Origin: Dehalogenimonas etheniformans
Lineage (GTDB): Bacteria > Chloroflexota > Dehalococcoidia > Dehalococcoidales > Dehalococcoidaceae
Assembly: GCF_014672715.2 (NCBI RefSeq)
Contig: NZ_CP058566.2
Span: 1,984,001-2,048,000 of the forward strand
Direction: 5' to 3'
DNA: 64,000 nt
The notes beneath the pieces were generated by a model. That model was not told the origin of the DNA. It worked only from the letters and a program-made list of their open reading frames with translations, and searched no databases. The position numbers were made by a program, and so were the translations under genes. This document shows positions 58,225 through 64,000 of the stretch, one piece after another (position 1 is the first letter of the stretch; each line of letters begins with the position of its first letter).

Positions 58225-58275
58225 AATGGGGAGGTTGAGATTCTTCACTTCGTTCAGAATGACAATAGGGTGGGA
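58225..58275. repeat. Dispersed 'ATTCTGAACGAAGTGAAGAATCT' type repeat
   Basis: On the minus strand the sequence reads CATTCTGAACGAAGTGAAGA followed by ATCTC. The same palindrome-like word (CATTCTGA.CGAAGYGAAGAATCTC) is a recurrent intergenic repeat in many bacterial genomes, but this window has a single copy. It lies in the gap upstream of recA, with no gene near. Confidence 0.5.
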
Positions 58276-58445
58276 CACACTGGCTATCATAGCACACGCG
58301 TACTAGAACACGCAAGCGATTTTTGTCGTTTTTAAAGGTTAGCTAAAAAATATTCCAGCGCCGGGGAGACTGTCGCAAGAATTGTCGGCCCCCACAAAGA
58401 GGACCCGGTTTTGGTAACGGAGTGGGTAAAATTCGGAGAGGCGGC

Positions 58446-58700
58446 TCAGGCTATTATAAACACCCTATCGCCAGGGCGAACCCGTTCCAAGACTTTAATG
58501 CCTACCGATTGTCCGGCGCCGGCTGCTGCGACTTCTTCTCGATCGATTTGCATCGATTCGACGGTCTGCGCTAGATCTGTGGTGTGTCCTTCAATGTGGA
58601 TCCGATCGCCCTTCTTCAGGGAGTCGATCAGATCGATGCCAGCCACCCCAAGGTGCGAAAAGTAATCACTTACTGTGCCAACCATCGTTTCATCAGCCAT
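58446..58700 (-). CDS. EF-Tu domain 2-like small protein
   Basis: An 84-residue protein (MADETMVGTVSDYFSHLGVA, then GIDLIDSLKKGDRIHIEGHT and the end RVRPGDRVFIIA) resembling the barrel domain of translation factors or the small tail of U32 peptidases. Proteins of this size are annotated as translation elongation factor-like in Dehalococcoidia. The partner is unknown. The start has AGGGCAAAG upstream. Confidence 0.75.
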   Translation of the reverse strand: MADETMVGTVSDYFSHLGVAGIDLIDSLKKGDRIHIEGHTTDLAQTVESMQIDREEVAAAGAGQSVGIKVLERVRPGDRVFIIA

Positions 58701-58776
58701 CTTTGCCCTCCGTATTCAAAACCATATTTATCTCGATCAGAATCCGAAAACAGAGGATCTTCAACAACATCTTTCT

Positions 58777-58947
58777 TCAAGTTCCTTTTTTCGAGGGGAA
58801 CCAGGAGTAACCGTCATAGTTCCATAAAACGCGTTTACACTGCGGACAGAGGAGAGTTATCCGGTTTCCATCCTGTTCCTTGACGCCTTTGACCAGGGAT
58901 TTGCAGAGTGGGCAGTAGGTTTTTTGCGTTGTAAGTTTCATCGCCAT
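58777..58947 (-). CDS. Small zinc-ribbon protein, 56 residues
   Basis: ATG 58947 is preceded by AAAGGGGTAA. The product MAMKLTTQKTYCPLCKSLVK has CPLC and a second pair CPQC (TLLCPQCKRVLW) about 21 residues later, a zinc ribbon. It ends with NYDGYSWFPSKKGT. It is too short for standard ORF lists but has the codon use and ribosome site of a real gene. Function unknown. Confidence 0.7.
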   Translation of the reverse strand: MAMKLTTQKTYCPLCKSLVKGVKEQDGNRITLLCPQCKRVLWNYDGYSWFPSKKGT

Positions 58948-59167
58948 TTACCCCTTTATAATTCTAACCCATCCATCAATAGCGGATTGGCCTGAAAAAT
59001 CCTGATTTCATACGTCCGCAAGTTGTTCCTAATCAATTTTCTGGTCGCAAATACGTAATCAACCTGGCAATATTAAGCGAACAAGTTGATGAATTTTGGT
59101 ACTCCTACGGATTTTATATTGGTTTGTCATCCTTTATTATGACTTCAAAATTGCGAGGAGGGGTTGA

Positions 59168-60109
59168 ATGAAACGGGCACTTTTGGTCATGATGGCAGCG
59201 GCAATAATATGCATCGGAGGGGCTGTGCCTGTCTCAGCCCACGACGGATGGATACAGAGCAATGTATCCAGGGTAACCACCGGGGACATGGTCTACATCG
59301 ACATGCCGTTCGGTAATCACCAGAATATGCATCGCGACTACCTGATCTACGGATCGAAGTGGGATCTTACGGCATCAACGTTCGTACTCCACACTCCTGA
59401 CAAAAGGACTACGGATTTGGGCGACAGGGTTATCGATGTCGGGAAAGACGAAACAAAAATAATCGGCGGGGTCCAGTACACGGATAAAAACGGGTATCTG
59501 GTGACTTCGTTCCAAACGGACAAAAAAGGAATATATATCGTAGACGCCAGACAAGATACTGTCGTAAGTTATGCTCCCGAACGGTCCATAAAATGTGCCA
59601 AATCAATAGTCGGATCTGTCGAAGGATCCACAAAAAGCAATCCTGCCTTGAATGGTTTTGATCAGACCCTTGGCCAGGTGCTCGAAATTATTCCCTTGAA
59701 GGACACCACCAATCTCAGAGTGGGAGATACGTTGCCATTCCAGGTATTGTATAAAGGCGAACCTCTTACGGATGGTCATGTCAGCGTAATTCCCCGGGGG
59801 ACTGTTCTCCCGGAAATGGGAACTCCAAATCCCTTTGACCTGATGACGGACTCCGAGGGTAAAGCCAGTTTCACTTTTACTGAAGCGAACTACCATCTCA
59901 TTGTGGTCCATGTCGAAACCGATGAGAGCGGCGTTTTAAACGGAAAATCGTACTCGTTCACGAAATATACCGGCGATTTAACGGTAATCGTGAGCCCCGC
60001 ACCATTACAGGATTCGGGCAACCGGAATTGGTTCACCAGGGCAATCGACAATGTTCGAGGGTTTTTTCAAACCATAAGCCTGTCCATCGGCAATTTTTTC
60101 AGCAGATAG
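59168..60109 (+). CDS. DUF4198-type secreted protein
   Basis: A 313-residue exported protein with a signal peptide (LLVMMAAAIICIGGAVPVSA) whose likely cleavage leaves HDGWIQS as mature N-terminus. In DUF4198/NikM-related proteins the first His coordinates a metal. Two beta-sandwich domains follow (about 30-150 and 165-280), the second with TDGHVSVIPRGTVLPEMGTP and TDSEGKASFTF. The C-terminus has an amphipathic stretch. It may bind or help import metal ions. AGGAGGGG precedes the ATG. Confidence 0.8.
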   Translation: MKRALLVMMAAAIICIGGAVPVSAHDGWIQSNVSRVTTGDMVYIDMPFGNHQNMHRDYLIYGSKWDLTASTFVLHTPDKRTTDLGDRVIDVGKDETKIIGGVQYTDKNGYLVTSFQTDKKGIYIVDARQDTVVSYAPERSIKCAKSIVGSVEGSTKSNPALNGFDQTLGQVLEIIPLKDTTNLRVGDTLPFQVLYKGEPLTDGHVSVIPRGTVLPEMGTPNPFDLMTDSEGKASFTFTEANYHLIVVHVETDESGVLNGKSYSFTKYTGDLTVIVSPAPLQDSGNRNWFTRAIDNVRGFFQTISLSIGNFFSR

Positions 60110-60148
60110 AATCATAAACTAGAATTGATGTGGCGTTTGAAGTCAACA

Positions 60149-60174
60149 AGCCGAGGGTAATTACCCTCGGCTTG
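60149..60174. terminator. Bidirectional terminator-like palindrome
   Basis: The perfect palindrome AAGCCGAGGGTAATTACCCTCGGCTT lies between convergent genes (59168-60109 + and 60206-60556 -). Neither side has a long U-tract, so it may work in both directions weakly. Confidence 0.65.
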
Positions 60175-60205
60175 TCAGCTTTCAATTAGAAAACGTAAAC
60201 CGCGG

Positions 60206-60556
60206 TTACACCACCACGTCCTGGATCAGACCGATGACGTTGTTGTCCGCGTCGCGCACTCTGGCGACGAGTTTGCCCCGCCCCACATCGATAACTTCCT
60301 GTTCAATTCGAGCACCAGAAGCAACCAGAGACTTCAAGCTCTTCTTGATATCGCTGACCTGCCAGTAGATAGTTGCCCCGGTCATTCCCTTGGCGTGTCC
60401 GGCCGGGTCCAGGCCGATCTCCTGGTCGCCGTCGCGAAAACCGACATAGTACGACTGGTCCGTATACGGAGGTACCCCCAGCAGGCTGGTATAGAGCGAC
60501 TTGGCTTTTGCGATGTCTCTGACAGGGAAGATTATCGTCTTTATGCCAAAGTTCAT
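60206..60556 (-). CDS. Glyoxalase/VOC superfamily protein
   Basis: A 116-residue vicinal oxygen chelate fold protein with two beta-alpha-beta-beta-beta modules: KTIIFPVRDIAKAKSLYTSL and, in the second half, ATIYWQVSDIKKSLKSLVAS, ending DADNNVIGLIQD. It is in the group annotated as a glyoxalase or bleomycin-resistance protein. Substrate unknown. It converges with the DUF4198 gene and has AGGAGTT upstream. Confidence 0.85.
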   Translation of the reverse strand: MNFGIKTIIFPVRDIAKAKSLYTSLLGVPPYTDQSYYVGFRDGDQEIGLDPAGHAKGMTGATIYWQVSDIKKSLKSLVASGARIEQEVIDVGRGKLVARVRDADNNVIGLIQDVVV

Positions 60557-60777
60557 AACTCCTCCTAACCGAGCGGCGTCAGGTTCCAGAAGGCCGGCTG
60601 CCTAAATAATAACATTTACTAAATTGTTTTTGTCATCTTTTCTCAGAAGATTGGCAGACCACGATACTCTTCAAAAATAGGGGCTTCTCTCCGCCCGAAC
60701 GAGTAGTTCTACGGATACAAAAAGTTCAGGTAACGGGATATTGTCTTAATCGGAAAAAACAAACTAGGAGGAATAGC

Positions 60778-61365
60778 ATGTCCAAAGGTCGAGTCCTGAA
60801 ATGGTCAGGATTGATATCGTTAATGGTGGTTTTAGGCACCCTGCTCACCGCTACGCCGGTACTAGCCGGTAACGGGAAGATGTGGGGTGGAGGTGGTGGA
60901 GGTGGAAGCGGCGGCGGTGGCGCTGTGCTCACCCAGGTTGAAAAAGACTGGCTAGTACACATGAGGGAAGAAGAGAAGCTTGCCAGGGATGTTTACCTGA
61001 CCCTTTACGCCAAATGGGGAGCAGCCACATTCAGCAATATCTCGTCCAGCGAACAGAGGCATACGGACGCCGTTGAAAGCCTCCTGGATAAATATGGCAT
61101 AGCTGATCCTGTAACCAATGAAAACATTTTAGGCCAGTTCACGGCATCCTCGGGCTTCAATGAATTGTACGCCGCGCTGGTTGATCGCGGTATGTCGTCA
61201 TTGAACGAGGCATTTAAAGTAGGAGTGGATATCGAGGTTCTTGATATTGGGGATCTTCAGGAAGCGATATCTCTCACTACCCACACTGACATACAAAATG
61301 TATATGGCAACCTGCTCAATGGCTCGTATAATCACCTCGCGGCGTTCACATCCAAGGTAAGATAG
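60778..61365 (+). CDS. DUF2202 secreted ferritin-like protein
   Basis: A 195-residue protein with a signal peptide (ISLMVVLGTLLTATPVLAG) followed by a glycine-rich stretch (WGGGGGGGSGGGGAVL). Then the DUF2202 domain shows HMREEEKLARDVYLTLYAKW and SSSEQRHTDAVESLLDKYGI, and ends with NHLAAFTSKVR. The EEEKLARD and EQRHTD pieces are placed as in ferritin-like four-helix bundles that bind a dimetal site. It may detoxify oxygen or store metal. TAGGAGGAAT precedes the ATG. Confidence 0.87.
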   Translation: MSKGRVLKWSGLISLMVVLGTLLTATPVLAGNGKMWGGGGGGGSGGGGAVLTQVEKDWLVHMREEEKLARDVYLTLYAKWGAATFSNISSSEQRHTDAVESLLDKYGIADPVTNENILGQFTASSGFNELYAALVDRGMSSLNEAFKVGVDIEVLDIGDLQEAISLTTHTDIQNVYGNLLNGSYNHLAAFTSKVR

Positions 61366-61388
61366 TCGAAAATACAGGCACAAGGGAG

Positions 61389-61425
61389 AGAGGGACACGT
61401 TTGAAAACGTGCCCCTCTGATTTTT
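61389..61425 (+). terminator. Intrinsic terminator after DUF2202 gene
   Basis: A stem AGAGGG.ACACGTT with AACGTG.CCCTCT encloses a short A-rich loop, followed by TGATTTTTCT. Twenty-three bases separate it from the stop. Confidence 0.8.
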
Positions 61426-61626
61426 CTCGACCTGTCGCCATACTCCTACATAATCGCAGCTTAAAACCTCGCCGAACATAGAAGCCGTCGGCACCGTCGG
61501 CGTTTACGAAGTCATTCCGATGTAACCGTTAGAAAATCTGGGTTTCTCCCGCAACTCTCATGACAACCATGAAGCAACTAGCGGTCTGAATCATCCCGGC
61601 CGTTTACAGATCCCGGTAGTATCCGT

Positions 61627-61818
61627 CTATTTAGCTTCTGTCTGATCCTCGATCGGTGCGGTTGGTGCGTTGGTTCTGACAGAATCAATTCCGTTGAGAA
61701 GACTCCCCTTCGTGGTATACCCTTCTCCAGAGTCAGCTATAATATTCCCGTTCTGGTGGCGGAGCCTCCACCGGAATTCGCCCTTTTTATCTTGAAACAG
61801 TTCAAAGGTAGCCGCCAT
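61627..61818 (-). CDS. YegP-like DUF1508 protein, short paralog
   Basis: 63 residues from ATG 61818 (TTAGGAG at the right distance). MAATFELFQDKKGEFRWRLR and HQNGNIIADSGEGYTTKGSL is one DUF1508 module. It is a sister of the N-terminal part of the gene at 61876-62664, from which it is 58 bp away, and it has a short acidic tail. The function is unknown; relatives are common small cytoplasmic proteins. Confidence 0.88.
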   Translation of the reverse strand: MAATFELFQDKKGEFRWRLRHQNGNIIADSGEGYTTKGSLLNGIDSVRTNAPTAPIEDQTEAK

Positions 61819-61875
61819 TCTCACATACTCCTAATGTCTATTTTGCATCTCGATAAAAATCCGCCTGATAATGGG

Positions 61876-62664
61876 TTATCCGTTTAATAATATGATCCCG
61901 GCAGCCAACACAAAAAAAGCGGCCGCTACTATTATGGCGACCAAGGTAACCAGATCATTTTCGAGTAATTCCTGTTTTCGCGGGGCAGTCCGAACAGCCG
62001 CCTTCGGCGCACTTTGTGAAGCATTTGGAACCGCAGCCCTGGAGTCCGCACCCGAAGCCGGTCTGTCAGCAGGCTTGGAGGGTTGAGGTTCATTAGCCGG
62101 GCGCACATAGGCCTCTGATGCTTGACCCGAGGCAGTGTCAAAAGGTGCTTCATTAGTCTGCGACGATTGGGCCGGTGCTATATTTTTTACGGATTCCGAC
62201 ATTTGATCGCTAACTACTTTTTCGCCTGCAACATCTGAGGTTAATTGTGCAGCCTCGACCCTGGGGCTTTCGGTTGACAGTTGAGGTTCATTAGCCGGGC
62301 GCACATAGGCCTCTGATGCTTGACCCGAAGTAGTGCCAATTGGCACTTCACTAGTCTGCGACGATTGAGCCGGTGCTATATTTTTTACGGATTCCGACAT
62401 TTGATCGCTAACTACTTTTTCGCCTGCAACATCTGAAGTTAATTGTGCAGCAACGACCCTGGGGCTTTCGGTTGACCGGGAGATATTCTTGTCGGATACG
62501 TTGGCTAATGAAACATTTTTCTTTACCGATTCGATTCCATTGATAGCGGCAGCTTTCGTCGAATAACCTTCTGCAGAATCGGCGATGATATTTCCATTCT
62601 GGTGCCGGAGTCTCCATCGGAATTCGCCGGCTCTGTCTTTAAACAATTCAAATTTAGCCGTCAT
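61876..62664 (-). CDS. DUF1508 protein with tandem repeats and a C-terminal membrane helix
   Basis: A 262-residue protein. Residues 1-50 are a DUF1508 module (TAKFELFKDRAGEFRWRLRH). Two tandem 66-residue repeats follow (about 63-194), each with a STESPRVxAAQLTSDVAGEK-type start and SGQASEAYVRPANEPQ end. A Pro/Ala-rich linker comes next, then a single C-terminal membrane helix (LVTLVAIIVAAAFFVLAAGI). The repeats are nearly identical in DNA. It looks like a fusion of a YegP-type module to a membrane-anchored low-complexity stalk. Confidence 0.85.
   Translation of the reverse strand: MTAKFELFKDRAGEFRWRLRHQNGNIIADSAEGYSTKAAAINGIESVKKNVSLANVSDKNISRSTESPRVVAAQLTSDVAGEKVVSDQMSESVKNIAPAQSSQTSEVPIGTTSGQASEAYVRPANEPQLSTESPRVEAAQLTSDVAGEKVVSDQMSESVKNIAPAQSSQTNEAPFDTASGQASEAYVRPANEPQPSKPADRPASGADSRAAVPNASQSAPKAAVRTAPRKQELLENDLVTLVAIIVAAAFFVLAAGIILLNG
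62083..62478 (-). repeat. Two tandem 198-bp repeats in a DUF1508 gene
   Basis: TGAGGTTCATTAGCCGGGCG occurs at 62084 and 62282, offset 198 bp, and the similarity continues through both units (62083-62280 and 62281-62478). Within the stop-proximal unit the ends have diverged by a few substitutions. Unit length is a multiple of three, so the reading frame is kept. Confidence 0.88.
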
Positions 62665-62827
62665 GATATTCCTCCTCGATCTCTTTCTTGCTCGGCAGTA
62701 ATGATGTTGGAAGTGACATCGTTATGAGTGACCGATCATGGGTATCGATTCTCAGTGTCAGGTATGCACTGGGCGCCCGGGATTTTGATTTCCCGGGCAT
62801 CCAACAGCAGAAGTGTGAAAAAATGAC

Positions 62828-63232
62828 CTAGTAGGTAACTATCCGGGGCAACTCTTTGGCTTGCTTCACCCAATCAGTCACGGCTGAGAGAACAGGCATA
62901 CGACGGACAAGCTTTTTTTCCATATTGACTTCAGTCAACTTGGCGAGGAGATTGTCAGGCTTGCGTTGGGCTAATTCCTTGACGGTGTCGACCCCCGCAG
63001 CCTCCAACAAGTCGCTGAACTCCTCACCAACTCCCTTGATGCGGAAGAGATCTGCCCGGTTGACCCACTCCAATATAGATACTTCACCGATGCCTGTCTT
63101 TTCCGCAATTTCCTTCCGTCCTTTTGGTGAGGCTCCCATTTCCAGTAATTTCTCGACAGTCTTGATGCCGACCGTATTCAGTTTTTCTGCGTTCTTCGGC
63201 CCAATTCCCTCGATCTCAGAGATACTTGCCAT
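62828..63232 (-). CDS. DUF4332 helix-hairpin-helix protein
   Basis: A 134-residue protein made of two pseudo-repeats with helix-hairpin-helix loops, SISEIEGIGPKNAEKLNTVG and FRIKGVGEEFSDLLEAAGVD. This is the DUF4332 pattern, often found fused to other domains and thought to bind nucleic acid or act as a structural module. AAGGAGGAAA precedes ATG 63232 (another ATG is at 63235). It is 31 bp downstream of mscL on the same strand. Confidence 0.88.
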   Translation of the reverse strand: MASISEIEGIGPKNAEKLNTVGIKTVEKLLEMGASPKGRKEIAEKTGIGEVSILEWVNRADLFRIKGVGEEFSDLLEAAGVDTVKELAQRKPDNLLAKLTEVNMEKKLVRRMPVLSAVTDWVKQAKELPRIVTY

Positions 63233-63266
63233 CATTTTCCTCCTTTTTATTGCACAGCCAGTTTAC

Positions 63267-63737
63267 CTAGCGTAGCTCTGAAGTACAGTTGGGGCAGCGC
63301 GTAGCCTTGATCGGGATGGATGTCGTGCAGTAGGGGCAGTCCTTGGTAGTCGGAACGGCCGGAGCGGCGGCGGCAGCCTTCTTGGCGGCTTCGCGGGCGG
63401 CGATCATATTGAGAGGCTTGACCACCACGAAGAAGATGGCGGCAGCGACGATCAAAAAGCTGATGATGACATTAATAAAAACACCGAAGTTCATAGTGAC
63501 AGCCCCCGCGGCCTGAGCGGCGGCCAAGGAATCATAAGGTCCGGCGGTGGCACCTTCCTTAAGAACGGCATACATGTTGGTGAAATCGACACCTCCAAGG
63601 AGCATGCCGATAGGCGGCATCAGGATGTCCTTGACGAAAGAGTTGATAACGGCACCGAACGCCGCACCGATGACGATACCAACAGCCAGGTCGACGACGT
63701 TGCCGCGCATGATGAAGGTCCGGAATTCTTTGAGCAT
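63267..63737 (-). CDS. mscL: Large-conductance mechanosensitive channel with zinc-ribbon tail
   Basis: A 156-residue Msc[21 protein letters not shown] and [20 protein letters not shown] form the first membrane helix and its N-terminal region, and [20 protein letters not shown] the second. The C-terminus, after an Ala-rich linker, ends in [20 protein letters not shown], a zinc ribbon not found in most MscL proteins. The channel releases solutes during osmotic downshock. AGGAGGTT is upstream. Confidence 0.94.
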   Translation of the reverse strand: MLKEFRTFIMRGNVVDLAVGIVIGAAFGAVINSFVKDILMPPIGMLLGGVDFTNMYAVLKEGATAGPYDSLAAAQAAGAVTMNFGVFINVIISFLIVAAAIFFVVVKPLNMIAAREAAKKAAAAAPAVPTTKDCPYCTTSIPIKATRCPNCTSELR

Positions 63738-63918
63738 TTAACCTCCTTCTATATATTTCCCAATAAATCATATGCCTGGCTAACAGCGCTAACAAGATAT
63801 CTAATCATCACTAAACTTAACTAAACATTACCATTTTCCCTAGAAACACTTTTATCAATATGAAGAATCTGTTTACCGTCACCCAAGCACCCTGTGAACG
63901 GATGAGTATTTCCCAAAA

Positions 63919-63950
63919 CAAAACGGGAGGCTTTTTGAGCCTCCCGTTTC
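63919..63950. terminator. Terminator hairpin near window end
   Basis: AAACGGGAGGCT-5-AGCCTCCCGTTT is preceded by AAAACA and followed by CTCTTG. On the minus strand the U-tract TTTTGTTTT is good, so it probably ends a leftward transcript that starts beyond the right edge of the window. Confidence 0.65.
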
Positions 63951-64000
63951 TCTTGTCTTTAAAAGATTCAGTCAATCCATGGTCGCGGAAAAGAATGCAG

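Noticed and set aside
58082-58315. A 77-codon minus-strand ORF and a 78-codon plus-strand ORF
   Set aside because: They run through a dispersed repeat word and show no protein-like features.

Overview
The window looks like chromosomal DNA from an organohalide-respiring member of the Dehalococcoidia (Chloroflexota), most like Dehalogenimonas. The main clue is a reductive dehalogenase catalytic subunit (7299-8720) with a Tat signal and two ferredoxin-type clusters. Supporting clues are two adenosylcobalamin-dependent ribonucleotide reductases, a complete selenocysteine cassette, a Tat operon with three TatA-like subunits and a NosR/RdhC-like flavoprotein. The genus is inferred from gene content; no database was searched.

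Positions 1-24.7 kb form a variable-looking region. It holds a truncated membrane protein gene, a MarR regulator divergent from two atypical receiver-domain genes across a strong palindromic operator, and a run of cobalamin-related genes: nrdJ copy A, a small membrane protein, a YkgJ-type Cys-cluster protein, a DUF71 PP-loop ATPase, rdhA (with no rdhB) and a CxxCH lipoprotein. Next come a 2800-residue secreted repeat protein behind a promoter/structured RNA/terminator leader, a broken lipoprotein-hydrolase gene, a MerR/MFS efflux pair with a 19-bp-spacer promoter, tRNA-Val, and a second DUF71-nrdJ pair.

At 24.72-26.55 kb lies a transposable element with an IS1595-type transposase. Imperfect 26-bp terminal inverted repeats enclose not only the transposase but also a proteasome-like Ntn-hydrolase and a 59-residue ORF on the opposite strand.

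From 26.6 to 64 kb the content is mostly housekeeping: radC, ogt, ribosome hibernation factor, comF, a CopB-type copper ATPase, a branched-chain amino acid (Liv) ABC transporter, and tRNA-Sec-selD-selA-selB, where selD itself has an in-frame UGA codon and a SECIS-like hairpin. These are followed by a flavinylated electron-transfer cluster (NosR-like, FeS/FAD oxidoreductase, ApbE) next to tatC/tatA genes, a folP-folK fusion with a PTPS paralog that probably replaces FolB, thiolase/DUF35, plsY, PHP phosphoesterase, ymdB, rny, recX, recA, and several small zinc-ribbon or stress-type proteins ending at mscL.

The shared theme is corrinoid and periplasmic redox chemistry. RdhA and both NrdJ enzymes need cobalamin, DUF71 proteins have been predicted to act in B12 salvage, RdhA and ApbE carry Tat signals served by the Tat operon, and ApbE probably flavinylates the NosR/RdhC-like membrane protein. 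The least explained items are the passenger-carrying transposon, the duplicated nrdJ-DUF71 pair, the structured leader upstream of the giant protein, the heme-motif lipoprotein beside rdhA, and the repeat field at 738-942.
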